The notes: generated by a model not told the origin, from the letters alone. A stretch of 37,915 nt of DNA from Chlorobiota bacterium (GCA_013152535.1 JAADGE010000027.1:1-37915); one strand, 5' to 3'. Shown: positions 17,647 to 25,766, counted from the stretch's first letter. Numbers and translations: made by a program.

Positions 17647-18921
17647 ATGGATTTAAGAATAGTAAACATAAAAATAGACGGCAAAAAATTTGAAGCCATT
17701 GAAGGACAATCTTTAATTGAAGCCGCAAAAAATAATGGTTTTTATATACCCACACTTTGTCATTTTAAAGAAATATATCCGCCGCTCGGAACTTGCAGAG
17801 TTTGTACCGTGAACATTAACGGAAAACCGGACACAGCTTGTACCCGAAAAGTTTTTGACGGAATGGAAGTTGAAGTTAATACTCCCGAAGTTCTTGATAA
17901 CAGAAAAGCGATAGTTGAAATGCTGTTTGCAGAAGGTAATCACTTTTGTCCGGCTTGTGCAAAAAGCGGTGATTGCGAACTGCAACGTAAAGGTTATGAA
18001 ATGGGAATTTCTTCTTCACGTTTTCCGCATCTTTTCGAAGAACGACCGAGAGATTTTAAAGATGACAGAATTTTTTTAGAACATAACAGATGTATTTTAT
18101 GTAAACGCTGCGTTCACGAAGTGAAAACAAATAAAGGCGAAAATGTTTTCTATTTTCAAAACAGAGGACATAAAATGTTGGTGGGAATGGATTATGAAAA
18201 AGCAAAAGAACTTACCTTCGAACAGGTCCTTGATGCTGCAAAACTTTGCCCCGTAGGTGCAATTATAGCAAAAGGAAAATGTTCGGTTAAACCTTTCGGT
18301 GATCGTAAATTCGATGTTGATAAAAACATTAAATGGATACAATCTGAAGAGTTAGAATTAGATATTCCTAAAGACGGTAAGAAAAAAGTTGTTGCAACAA
18401 CCTCACTTGCAGGATGTTTCGGCTGTCATATGTCTTTGCTCGATATTGATTTAGGTTTGTTGGATGTACTTGAACTTATTGAATTTAACAAATCTCCTTT
18501 AACAGATATAAAAAAGTTTACAAAACAATGCGATATCGGAATTATTGAAGGCGGAGTTGCCAATTCCGAGAATTTTGAAGTACTGAAAGAGTTCCGAAAG
18601 AATTGCAAAATTATTGTTGCACTCGGCGAATGCTCTATTTGGGGAGGGATACCGGCAATGCGTAATACTCTGCCTCTAAAAGACTGCTTGGAAGAAGCCT
18701 ATTTAAATTCAATATCAAGTGAAAATAATGAAAATATAATTCCGTATCATGAAGATATACCGAACTTATTGGATAAAGTTTATGCCGTAAGCGATATTAT
18801 TAAAATCGATTATTATATTCCGGGATGTCCGCCTAATGCAGACCATATTTGGAAAGCTGTTAAAAATATACTTTTCGGTGTCGGAGAAAAAGTTGCTTAC
18901 GAAGAATTTAAATACGATTAA
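17647..18921 (+). CDS. Fused HoxU-HoxY: electron-transfer subunit joined to [NiFe] hydrogenase small subunit
   Basis: A single 424-aa frame that carries two normally separate subunits. Residues 1-215 are HoxU: [2Fe-2S] ligands C38, C50, C53, C65; the His-Cys cluster H99, C101, C104, C110 in GNHFCPACAKSGDCELQ; and a ferredoxin-type [4Fe-4S] site C149, C152, C155, C201. A linker (about 216-247) leads into HoxY: proximal [4Fe-4S] ligands C257 and C260 (GCFGCHMS), C329 (GECSIWGG) and C394 (PGCPPNADHIW). All ligands expected for both modules are present, so the fusion is likely functional. Usual lengths are about 235 and 180-200 aa, close to the sum. It follows hoxF by 1 base and precedes hoxH by 79 bases. 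Confidence 0.92.
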   Translation: MDLRIVNIKIDGKKFEAIEGQSLIEAAKNNGFYIPTLCHFKEIYPPLGTCRVCTVNINGKPDTACTRKVFDGMEVEVNTPEVLDNRKAIVEMLFAEGNHFCPACAKSGDCELQRKGYEMGISSSRFPHLFEERPRDFKDDRIFLEHNRCILCKRCVHEVKTNKGENVFYFQNRGHKMLVGMDYEKAKELTFEQVLDAAKLCPVGAIIAKGKCSVKPFGDRKFDVDKNIKWIQSEELELDIPKDGKKKVVATTSLAGCFGCHMSLLDIDLGLLDVLELIEFNKSPLTDIKKFTKQCDIGIIEGGVANSENFEVLKEFRKNCKIIVALGECSIWGGIPAMRNTLPLKDCLEEAYLNSISSENNENIIPYHEDIPNLLDKVYAVSDIIKIDYYIPGCPPNADHIWKAVKNILFGVGEKVAYEEFKYD

Positions 18922-19000
18922 TTTGATAAAGGTTATTTGAAGTTAAAGCAATTACAAACTTTTTACTTTCTAAACTTTTTTACTTTTAACTAAAGAAATA

Positions 19001-20458
19001 ATGAGCAGAAAAATAGTAATAGACCCGGTTACGAGAGTCGAAGGACACGGAAAAGTAACCATTCAATTAGATGATAAGGGAAACGTAAAAGATTCCAAAT
19101 TTCATATTGTAGAATTCAGAGGTTTTGAAAAATTTATTCAAGGACATCCTTATTGGCAAGCACCATTGGTAGTTCAGAGGTTATGCGGAATTTGTCCGGT
19201 CAGTCATCACTTGGCAGCTGCAAAGGCAATTGACCAAATTGTCGGTATCGACCCCGAAGATTTATCACCTGTCGCAACAAAAATTCGGAAACTTCTGCAT
19301 TACGGACAAGTTTTCCAATCGCATGCTTTGCATTTTTTCTATCTTGCAGCACCCGATTTGTTGTTTGGCGTTGATGCCGATCCTGCAATCAGAAATGTTG
19401 TAGGTGTTGCACAAGAACATCCCGAACTTGCAAAAAAAGGTATTTTAATGCGAAAATTCGGACAGGAAATAATTAAAGCAACTGCCGGAAAGAAAATTCA
19501 TGGTATTGCTGCAGTTCCCGGCGGTGTACATAAAAATTTACATCGAAGTGAAATTGATTATTTTCTTGACGGAGAAGACATTCCGAATGTTGATACAATG
19601 ATACAATGGTGTTTGGAAGTCATTGATTTTATGAAAAATTATCACAAAGAACATGCTGCTTGGTTGGATACTTTTGCAGCTTTCCCTTCGGGACATCTCG
19701 GATTGGTCTCAAAAGACGGAAGCGGTGCTTTAGAACTTTATGACGGTAGGTTAAGAGCTGTTGACAGTGAAGGAAAAATTACGCTTAATGATATTCCCGA
19801 TTTCCAATATCACAAGTATTTTAATGAAGATGTCGAACGTTGGTCATATCTTAAATTTCCGTACATAAAACATCTCGGAAGAGAAAAAGGCTGGAACAGA
19901 GTAGGACCTCTCGGCAGACTAAATGTTTGTAATTCAATAACAACACCGCTTGCCGAAAAAGAACGTAAAGAATTTATGGCATATACCGGCGGTAAACCTA
20001 ATAATATGACCATGCACACGCATTTGGCTCGGTTAATCGAAACCTTGCATGTTGCCGAACTTATGAAAGAATTACTTCATGATGAGGATATTACGGGAGA
20101 TGAGTTGGTACGTGAAGGTGTCAGAAGAAATGAAGGAATTGGTGTAATAGAAGCTCCGAGAGGCACTTTAATTCACCATTATAAAGTTGATGATGCCGGG
20201 AAAATCGAAAAATGTAACTTAATTGTATCCACAACGCATAATAATGATCCTATGAATAAAGCAGTCGGCTGGGTTGCTCAAAATGTAATTGATAAAAAAG
20301 AAGAAATCACCGAAGGTATGCTGAACCAAGTGGAAGTTGCAATACGTGCTTATGATCCATGCCTGAGTTGTGCGACACATGCTATGGGTAAGATGCCTTT
20401 GCAATTATCAATATTAAATAACGAAGGAGAATTAATTGATGAAAAATTCAAATCTTAA
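19001..20458 (+). CDS. hoxH: [NiFe] hydrogenase large subunit HoxH
   Basis: A 485-aa catalytic subunit that splits or forms H2 at a NiFe(CN)2CO centre. The N-terminal motif is RLCGICPVSHH with Ni ligands C62 and C65. The C-terminal motif is DPCLSCATH with C454 and C457. After H460 comes a 25-residue tail that the endoprotease would remove once nickel is inserted. The conserved opening DPVTRVEGHGKVTI is also present. With the HoxF and HoxU/Y partners, this fits group 3d bidirectional NAD(P)-linked enzymes. Its 3' end overlaps the protease gene by 20 bases. Confidence 0.95.
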   Translation: MSRKIVIDPVTRVEGHGKVTIQLDDKGNVKDSKFHIVEFRGFEKFIQGHPYWQAPLVVQRLCGICPVSHHLAAAKAIDQIVGIDPEDLSPVATKIRKLLHYGQVFQSHALHFFYLAAPDLLFGVDADPAIRNVVGVAQEHPELAKKGILMRKFGQEIIKATAGKKIHGIAAVPGGVHKNLHRSEIDYFLDGEDIPNVDTMIQWCLEVIDFMKNYHKEHAAWLDTFAAFPSGHLGLVSKDGSGALELYDGRLRAVDSEGKITLNDIPDFQYHKYFNEDVERWSYLKFPYIKHLGREKGWNRVGPLGRLNVCNSITTPLAEKERKEFMAYTGGKPNNMTMHTHLARLIETLHVAELMKELLHDEDITGDELVREGVRRNEGIGVIEAPRGTLIHHYKVDDAGKIEKCNLIVSTTHNNDPMNKAVGWVAQNVIDKKEEITEGMLNQVEVAIRAYDPCLSCATHAMGKMPLQLSILNNEGELIDEKFKS

Positions 20459-20885
20459 AAACACTGTTATTTTCGGTATAGGAAACTCGGCTCGACAAGA
20501 TGACGGATTGGGTTGGGCTTTCCTTGACGAAATTCAGAAAAAGGAAATTTTTAAAGGTGAACTGCATTATTGTTATCAATTAAACATTGAAGATGCCGAA
20601 ATTATTTCTAATGCACAAAAAGTAATTTTTGTAGATGCCTTTGCAGGAGAACAAAATGAAAGTTGTTTGTTTGAAAAATGTTTATCGAACGGTGAAATTA
20701 CTTATACAACACATGCACTTGAACCTCAGGCAATTTTAGCTTTGTCGGAGAATGTTTACGGGAAAAAACCGGATGCTTATGTGTTGAAAATTAAAGGTTA
20801 TAAATGGGAATTTGAAGAAGGACTCAGCAAATCGGCAAAAGAAAATTTAAAGGATGCCGTAAACCTGATTTCCGAAATTCTGTAA
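20439..20885 (+). CDS. Hydrogenase maturation endoprotease (HoxW/HyaD family)
   Basis: A 148-aa cytoplasmic protease that would clip the C-terminal tail of HoxH. The N-terminus reads VIFGIGNSARQDDGLGW, in which the Gly-x-Gly-Asn loop and the Asp after QD are the Ni-sensing positions of the family. A second metal-site Asp lies in VIFVDAF, and the His in TTHALEP fits the third ligand. I choose the ATG at 20439 (GAAGGAG lies 9 bases upstream, inside hoxH) over the TTG at 20436. It overlaps the hoxH stop and is followed by a terminator, so it ends the hox operon. Confidence 0.9.
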   Translation: MKNSNLKNTVIFGIGNSARQDDGLGWAFLDEIQKKEIFKGELHYCYQLNIEDAEIISNAQKVIFVDAFAGEQNESCLFEKCLSNGEITYTTHALEPQAILALSENVYGKKPDAYVLKIKGYKWEFEEGLSKSAKENLKDAVNLISEIL

Positions 20886-20912
20886 AAATTATTTATTAGT
20901 CTGTTTTTTAAG

Positions 20913-20936
20913 CCCGTATATTTTATGCGGGTTTTT
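20913..20936 (+). terminator. Intrinsic terminator of the hox operon
   Basis: CCCGTATA (20913-20920) pairs with TATGCGGG (20924-20931), 8 bp with one G-U, a 3-base loop and a TTTTT tail. It lies 28 bases after the protease stop codon. Confidence 0.85.
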
Positions 20937-20963
20937 GTATTTTGAAAAATAGTTATAATTTTG
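20934..20963 (+). promoter_or_regulatory. Bacteroidota promoter of the STAS-like pair
   Basis: TTTG at 20934-20937 and TAATTTTG at 20956-20963 match the -33 TTTG and -7 TAnnTTTG boxes with an 18-base spacer (19-21 is usual). The -33 box sits in the U-tract of the hox terminator, so one unit ends where the next starts. The predicted 5' leader to the ATG at 21023 is about 55 bases. Confidence 0.6.
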
Positions 20964-21022
20964 AGTGTTTATTGAGTGTTTATGAAAAATATTCTGTAAA
21001 TTATCTTCTTCTGATTAAAAAG

Positions 21023-21403
21023 ATGGAAATACTGTTTAAAATTAATATTAAAGATAAGATTATTTATGAAACGTGGCCTGAGTCGGTGTCTTTTGAAGAT
21101 TATTCTAAAATGAAAAATAAACAATTTTCTCATCCTGATTTTGATGCGGAATTTAATGTGATTACTGATTTAAGGAAAGTTGATATGAAATTTGACGAAT
21201 CTTTTATATTGAATATTATTTCATTTATTAAAGAAAATTCTGATTTTATGATGCACAGAAAAAGTGCTCTTGTTGCAGATTCTCCGCAATTAGTTGCAAG
21301 CTCATTATTTTTCGGACAAAGAATGCGTGATTTACCGGTAAAAGTCAGTATTTTTTCTACTCTTGAAGCTGCAATAAAATGGGTAAAAGAAAAATGGCGG
21401 TAA
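21023..21403 (+). CDS. STAS/SpoIIAA-like protein, first of a tandem pair
   Basis: A 126-aa soluble protein with a short alpha/beta fold: two opening strands, a DFDAEFNVITDLRKVD block and the closing helix AAIKWVKEKW. It is a clear paralogue of the next gene: both share YxKxKxxxF, NxIxDxR, FD, a KEN stretch, R-x-KSAL and a C-terminal A-x-x-W-V. The fold resembles SpoIIAA/STAS-like proteins, but I cannot assign a function. A longer frame starts at a TTG at 20942 inside the promoter; the ATG at 21023 is the sensible start. Confidence 0.65.
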   Translation: MEILFKINIKDKIIYETWPESVSFEDYSKMKNKQFSHPDFDAEFNVITDLRKVDMKFDESFILNIISFIKENSDFMMHRKSALVADSPQLVASSLFFGQRMRDLPVKVSIFSTLEAAIKWVKEKWR

Positions 21404-21426
21404 ATACATAAAGAAAATACTAATAT

Positions 21427-21795
21427 ATGAAGAGCTCATACAAAATTATATCAAAAAAAAATCTCATAATTGAAATTTTATCGTCTGATATTACTACGGA
21501 TGAATATACAAAATTAAAATATGATGAATTTCATGATAAAGAGTTTAACAGGCATTATAATTTAATTTCTGATTTTCGTTTATGTGAAAATAATTTTGAT
21601 CAGAAAGAATTACAAAATATGATTGATACTTTTAAAGAAAATAAAGGTAAGATTAATCGAAATAAGAGTGCGTTAATTTTTTCTGATACCGGTTTGTTGA
21701 GAAAACTTGATTTAACAGGCGGAAATAAAAACACTTCACACAAAATCAGTTATTTTACTGATATTGATGATGCTGAAAATTGGGTGTTGAAATAA
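21427..21795 (+). CDS. STAS/SpoIIAA-like protein, second of a tandem pair
   Basis: A 122-aa paralogue of the preceding protein, 23 bases downstream. It has the same order of blocks: strand, DEYTKLKYDEF, NLISDFRLCEN, a KENKGKINRNKSALIF stretch and a final AENWVLK. It lacks the GQRMRDLP segment of its neighbour and has TGGNKNTSHK there. Function is unknown. Its end converges on hypE with 11 bases between the stop codons, so the pair is framed by hydrogenase genes on both sides. Confidence 0.7.
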   Translation: MKSSYKIISKKNLIIEILSSDITTDEYTKLKYDEFHDKEFNRHYNLISDFRLCENNFDQKELQNMIDTFKENKGKINRNKSALIFSDTGLLRKLDLTGGNKNTSHKISYFTDIDDAENWVLK

Positions 21796-21806
21796 TGCAG
21801 CAGGAG

Positions 21807-22865
21807 TCAGCAAATTCTCGGCAGTTGTTCGCCTGAAATCATATCAACAATACGCGTGGTTCCGATTGATGTTTTGAGTTTTACGATTTTATCATTCGTA
21901 TCTTCAACTTCTCCGATAACTGCTGCATTTTTGCCGTATTCGTTTTGTCGTATCGTTTTAAGAACTCTTTCGGTATCTTCTTCGGCAACAAAAACAAGCA
22001 TTTTGCCTTCATTGGCAACATAAAGAGGGTCAAGTCCGAGTATTTCGCATACCCCTTTTACATCTTCTCTTACCGGGATTTTATCTTCGTAAAGCATAAT
22101 TCCTTTTCCCGATGATGATGCAATTTCGTTTAAAGTGCTTGCCAAGCCGCCTCGCGTGGGGTCTCTTAAAACATTTATTTTGTCTGAAACTTCCAAAATT
22201 TCCCTGATCATATGGTTTAAGGGAGCTGTATCACTTTTTATACTCGTTTCAAACTCTAATCCGGCTCTTAATGACATAATGCTGATTCCGTGATCGGCAA
22301 TAGTGCCGCTGACAATTATTTTATCTCCGACTTTGCATTTTTTCGGAGAAATTGTAACGCCTTCTTTTACAATTCCGACACCTGTTGTGTTTATAAAAAT
22401 TTTGTCGCCTTTTCCTTTTTCTACAACTTTTGTGTCGCCGGTTACAATTAGTACTCCGGCTTTATCGGCAGCATGTTTTATTGACTGCACAATTTTCCAT
22501 AAATCGTCCATAGGCAAGCCTTCTTCCAAAATAAAACCGAGAGAAAGATATTGAGGAACGGCACCGCAACAGGCTAAATCGTTTACGGTTCCGTAAACAG
22601 CTAATTCTCCGATGTTTCCGCCGGGAAAAAAAATAGGTTGAATAACGAAAGAATCGGTTGAAAATGCCATTTTACCTTTTTGTGTTTGAAAAACGGCACC
22701 GTCGTGCATTTTGTTCAGATATTTGTTGTCAAATTCCGAAAAGAACATTTTTTCGATTAATTTATTTGACAACGAACCGCCTCCGCCGTGTGCAAGCATT
22801 ACTTTATCATATTCCGTAATCGGAATCGGACAATTTGCATCAAACTTTAATTCTTTTTTATTCAT
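21807..22865 (-). CDS. hypE: Hydrogenase maturation protein HypE
   Basis: A 352-aa enzyme that dehydrates a carbamoyl group on its C-terminal Cys to the thiocyanate that becomes the CN ligand of the NiFe centre. The family end is present, with the protein finishing LPRIC. Motifs include AHGGGGSLSNKLI at the start, GTVNDLACCGAVP, the ATP-site TGDTKVVEKG and RDPTRGGLASTLNEIA. Length is typical (330-355 aa). It faces the hox operon convergently; hypA, hypB, hypC, hypD and hypF are not in this window. Confidence 0.97.
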   Translation of the reverse strand: MNKKELKFDANCPIPITEYDKVMLAHGGGGSLSNKLIEKMFFSEFDNKYLNKMHDGAVFQTQKGKMAFSTDSFVIQPIFFPGGNIGELAVYGTVNDLACCGAVPQYLSLGFILEEGLPMDDLWKIVQSIKHAADKAGVLIVTGDTKVVEKGKGDKIFINTTGVGIVKEGVTISPKKCKVGDKIIVSGTIADHGISIMSLRAGLEFETSIKSDTAPLNHMIREILEVSDKINVLRDPTRGGLASTLNEIASSSGKGIMLYEDKIPVREDVKGVCEILGLDPLYVANEGKMLVFVAEEDTERVLKTIRQNEYGKNAAVIGEVEDTNDKIVKLKTSIGTTRIVDMISGEQLPRIC

Positions 22866-22912
22866 GAAGGTTAATTATTTGTTATCAATTAATCTTAAAA
22901 TGAGAGCAACTT

Positions 22913-22939
22913 AATTGTCGCATCACTGATGCGACAATT
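22913..22939. promoter_or_regulatory. 27-base perfect palindrome between aminotransferase gene and hypE
   Basis: AATTGTCGCATC (22913-22924) and GATGCGACAATT (22928-22939) are perfect 12-base arms around ACT. It is 47 bases upstream of hypE and 74 bases after the aminotransferase stop, on the same strand as both. No T-run follows on the minus strand, so a regulator-binding site or RNA hairpin is as likely as a terminator. Confidence 0.55.
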
Positions 22940-23013
22940 TCAAAGTCTTGAAATACAACATTAAACCGTCTTATATCTGAAAAAAATTTTGTATTAAGAT
23001 TATTTATACTCAT

Positions 23014-24204
23014 TTACTTTTTATAAACCTTCAATGCCTCTTCCAAAATTTTAACGGAATGTTTTAAGTCTTCAACTTTTAAAACATAAGCCAATCGAAC
23101 TTGATTTTTTCCGGCTCCGGGTGTAGAATAAAATCCTTGTGCCGGTGCTAACATCACGGTTTCGCCGTTATAATTAAAATCTTGTAATAACCATATGCAA
23201 AAATCTTCGGCATCTTCAACAGGTAAGCTGATTACTGCATAGAATGAACCTTTTGGCATGGGTGCAACAACACCGTCTATTTTATTTAAAGCATTAATTA
23301 CGTAATTTCTGCGTTCGATGTATTCGTTATATACTTCTGTAAAATATTCATCGCCTACGGTTAAAGATGCTTCAGCAGCAATTTGTCCGAACAAAGGCGG
23401 ACTTAATCGTGCTTGTCCGTATTTTAAAGCAGAAGCCGTTAAATCTTTATTTCTGCTTATTAAAGCTCCTATTCTCACACCGCATTCGCTATATCGTTTT
23501 GATACAGAATCAAATAACACGGCGTTTTTTTCTAAGCCTTCCATTTCCATTACCGAAAAATGTGTTTCTCCGTCATAACAAAATTCACGATATACTTCAT
23601 CGGCAAAAAGATACAAATCGTGTTTTAAAACCAAATCTCTAAGTTGTAATAACTCTTCTTTTGAGTAAAGATAACCTGTCGGATTATTCGGATTACATAT
23701 TAAAACGGCTTTTGTTCTCGGTGTTATGAGTTTTTCAAATTCGGAAATCGGCGGAAGAGCAAAACTGTCTTCAATATAAGAAGTTACGGGAACAATTTTT
23801 ACGCCTGCTTCAACCGCAAATCCGTTGTAATTTGTGTAAAAGGGTTCCGGAATAATTACTTCATCGCCCGGATTCATAGTCGCCATAAAAGCAAAAATGA
23901 TAGCCTCCGAACCGCCGGTTGTAATCAGAATATCTTCATATGAAAGATTTATCCCGACTTTTTTGTAATATCCGGCAAGACCTTTTCTGTAACTTTCATT
24001 TCCGGCAGAATGAGAATATTCAGCTGTTTTTTTATCAAAATTTTTCAGAGCTTCAAAAGCAACTTCCGGAGTTTTGATATCCGGTTGTCCGATGTTGAGA
24101 TGATATACTTTTATCCCTCTTTTTTTTGCTTCTTCGGCATAAGGAACTAATTTTCTGATAGGTGAAGCGGGCATAATATTTCCGCGTTCTGATAATTGAG
24201 GCAT
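23014..24204 (-). CDS. PLP-dependent class I/II aminotransferase (aspartate-aminotransferase family)
   Basis: A 396-aa cytoplasmic fold-type I aminotransferase. It opens with ASPIRKLVPYAEEAKKRGI and the substrate-loop LNIGQPDI. The cofactor-binding region shows TTGGSEAI, the NPNNPTGYLYS block and the Asp in ADEVYREF. The Schiff-base Lys lies in SVSKRYSECGVRIG. The amino-acid substrate cannot be told from sequence; the family includes aspartate and aromatic enzymes. It lies 22 bases after the DUF1573 gene and may be cotranscribed with it. Confidence 0.94.
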   Translation of the reverse strand: MPQLSERGNIMPASPIRKLVPYAEEAKKRGIKVYHLNIGQPDIKTPEVAFEALKNFDKKTAEYSHSAGNESYRKGLAGYYKKVGINLSYEDILITTGGSEAIIFAFMATMNPGDEVIIPEPFYTNYNGFAVEAGVKIVPVTSYIEDSFALPPISEFEKLITPRTKAVLICNPNNPTGYLYSKEELLQLRDLVLKHDLYLFADEVYREFCYDGETHFSVMEMEGLEKNAVLFDSVSKRYSECGVRIGALISRNKDLTASALKYGQARLSPPLFGQIAAEASLTVGDEYFTEVYNEYIERRNYVINALNKIDGVVAPMPKGSFYAVISLPVEDAEDFCIWLLQDFNYNGETVMLAPAQGFYSTPGAGKNQVRLAYVLKVEDLKHSVKILEEALKVYKK

Positions 24205-24226
24205 AATGTCTGCTTTTTTTAATTAT

Positions 24227-24628
24227 TTAGTCTTCAATTTTTGTAACTTCACCTTTAATATGAAGAATCACAGGCGAATTTTTTGCATTAGAATATACGG
24301 ATATTGTTTTTCTGAATGCTCCGATTCTTTTTGTGTCATATTTTACATGAATTTTAGCTGTTTCTCCTTTTTTAAGAGGTTTTTCGGGGAAAGTCGGAAC
24401 TGTACATCCGCAAGATGATTTTACATTAGTAATAATTAAAGGATCTTTTCCCGTATTTTTAAATGTAAATTCATGGACACCTTCGCTGTTTTGTTTAATT
24501 TTTCCGAAATCATAAGTTAAATCTTCTTTAAAAGTCATTTCGGTATTATTTTTAGTGTCTTCATTTTGCGAACATGCTGCCGTAAATAAAATCATAACGG
24601 CAAATGTGAGGTTGATTAGTTTTCTCAT
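24227..24628 (-). CDS. DUF1573 lipoprotein
   Basis: A 133-aa lipoprotein with signal and lipobox LFTAAC (Cys near residue 19). The DUF1573 domain covers about 35-130: DFGKIKQNSEGVHEFTFKN, then ITNVKSSCGCTVPTFP, then the closing strands. This is an immunoglobulin-like (ASPM-SPD-2-Hydin-like) fold common and usually multicopy in Bacteroidota; its cellular role is not known. The pair of Cys in SSCGCT is a family hallmark. It lies directly before the aminotransferase gene. Confidence 0.9.
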   Translation of the reverse strand: MRKLINLTFAVMILFTAACSQNEDTKNNTEMTFKEDLTYDFGKIKQNSEGVHEFTFKNTGKDPLIITNVKSSCGCTVPTFPEKPLKKGETAKIHVKYDTKRIGAFRKTISVYSNAKNSPVILHIKGEVTKIED

Positions 24629-24772
24629 TTTTATTTAGTTAAAAGTTTATATATTTAAAATGTTTATTTTGTTTTTCTGCTTATTTCGTAATGTAAATTA
24701 TTATGTATCAGTTTGATAAAAAATATTTAAAACTTCATTAATTGTCATTAATCTTTTTCAATATCTGTCAAT

Positions 24773-25333
24773 TTAAACTTCATTATATCTGAAACACGTG
24801 ATTTCGTGGTCGTTTACCATTCCGGCTGCCTGCATAAATGCGTAGCAAATGGTTGAACCGACAAATTTAAATCCTCTCTTTTTCAGGTCTTTACTCATTG
24901 TATCAGATTCTTTACTTGTTGCAGGAATCTCTTCCCGAGTTTTGAACGTATTTTTTATTGTTTTATGATTTACAAACTGCCAAATATAATTATTGAAAGT
25001 CCCGAATTCTTTTTGAATTTTGATAAATGCTTTGGCATTACCGATACTTGCTTTTATTTTTAAACGATTTCTGATAATGCCGGTATTATTCATTAATTCT
25101 TCAATTTTATCGTTGTTATATTTTTCAATTTTTGTATAATCAAAATTATCAAATGCTTTCCTGAAATTATCTCTTTTTTTAAGAATTGTTAACCAGCTTA
25201 ATCCGGCTTGAAATGCATCAAGTAATAAAAATTCAAACAGTTTTTTTTCATCGTGCACCGGAATGCCCCATTCTTCATCATGGTATTTGATGTTGTACGG
25301 ATTATTGTTTGTCCAAGTGCAACGCTGTTTCAT
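24773..25333 (-). CDS. tag: DNA-3-methyladenine glycosylase I
   Basis: A 186-aa base-excision repair enzyme that removes 3-methyladenine. The Zn-site residues are all there: Cys in KQRCTW near the N-terminus, His in KYHDEEWG, and His/Cys in NDHEITC at the end. The core LLLDAFQAGLSWLTILKKR and KFVGSTICYAFMQAAGMVND is typical. The ATG at 25333 gives the family N-terminus; a longer frame adds 11 foreign residues. It lies downstream of the two small-RNA copies on the same strand, separated from them by their U-tract. Confidence 0.95.
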   Translation of the reverse strand: MKQRCTWTNNNPYNIKYHDEEWGIPVHDEKKLFEFLLLDAFQAGLSWLTILKKRDNFRKAFDNFDYTKIEKYNNDKIEELMNNTGIIRNRLKIKASIGNAKAFIKIQKEFGTFNNYIWQFVNHKTIKNTFKTREEIPATSKESDTMSKDLKKRGFKFVGSTICYAFMQAAGMVNDHEITCFRYNEV

Positions 25334-25423
25334 TCGGTTAAAAGTTAAAATCTTTTTAAGCGACAAACTTACGAAAAAAAGAGAGAAACAAATATGATAA
25401 AAAACACTTATGAAAAAGGAATT

Positions 25424-25530
25424 AAAAAAAAGAGGGGCAAGCTACTCATATCGCATCGCTGCAACCTCCGTACCCTTGCTTCCGTCAAGAACCCGGGGGA
25501 TTAGAAGGGAGCTGACCGTATGAGACTTAC
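25424..25530 (-). ncRNA. Structured small RNA, copy A (probably not transcribed on its own)
   Basis: A near-copy of the element at 25592-25699: over about 97 bases (25434-25530) there are two substitutions and one indel. It keeps the U-tract (eight A on the plus strand at 25424-25431) and the inner helices (CTCATA with TATGAG). At its 5' end the GGGG that would pair with the terminal CCCC is gone, and no TAnnTTTG is found upstream. This points to a decayed or read-through-dependent copy. It lies just upstream of tag. Confidence 0.6.
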
Positions 25531-25591
25531 AAGTCTTGTATCGTTTTTAATAAAATTTTGGAGAATTTTGAAAGACAAGGTATAAAAAAAC

Positions 25592-25699
25592 AAAAAAAGA
25601 GGGGCAAGCTACTCATATCGCATCGCTACAACCTCCGTACCCTTGCTTCCGTCAAGACCTGGGGGATTAGAAGGGAGCTGACCGTATGAGACTTACCCC
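25592..25699 (-). ncRNA. Structured small RNA, copy B, intact, of unknown family (4.5S-like layout)
   Basis: On the minus strand an RNA of about 100 nt would start GGGGUAAG and end CUUGCCCC (8 bp, one G-U), followed at once by UCUUUUUUU. Inside, CUCAUA pairs with UAUGAG, and an apical stem CUUG/CAAG carries a 7-base loop ACGGAAG. The long hairpin with closed ends and terminal U-tract is the layout of bacterial SRP (4.5S) RNA. The apex differs from the strict GGAA-tetraloop and AGCAG motif of SRP RNA, so I do not assert that identity. A promoter box TATATTTG lies 5 bases upstream. Confidence 0.6.
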
Positions 25700-25703
25700 G
25701 CCG

Positions 25704-25711
25704 CAAATATA
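25704..25711 (-). promoter_or_regulatory. -7 element of small RNA copy B
   Basis: The minus strand reads TATATTTG, a full TAnnTTTG match, and predicts a start at about the GGGG at 25696-25699. A -33 box is weak. Copy A has no match at the same place. Confidence 0.55.
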
Positions 25712-25766
25712 TAAACTTTCTTTTTATAGAGAAACGTTTATAAAATTAAAAGTTGAAAATTTTCTT

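Noticed and set aside
17647-18921. HoxU and HoxY as two genes read through a sequencing error
   Set aside because: No stop, start or overlap-like sequence is seen at the linker (about 18290-18390), and the codon pattern is continuous; reads would be needed to exclude an error fully.
25424-25699. CRISPR array
   Set aside because: There are only two repeats of about 97 bases, with a single unrelated gap and internal helices; this is a duplicated RNA gene and not a repeat-spacer array.
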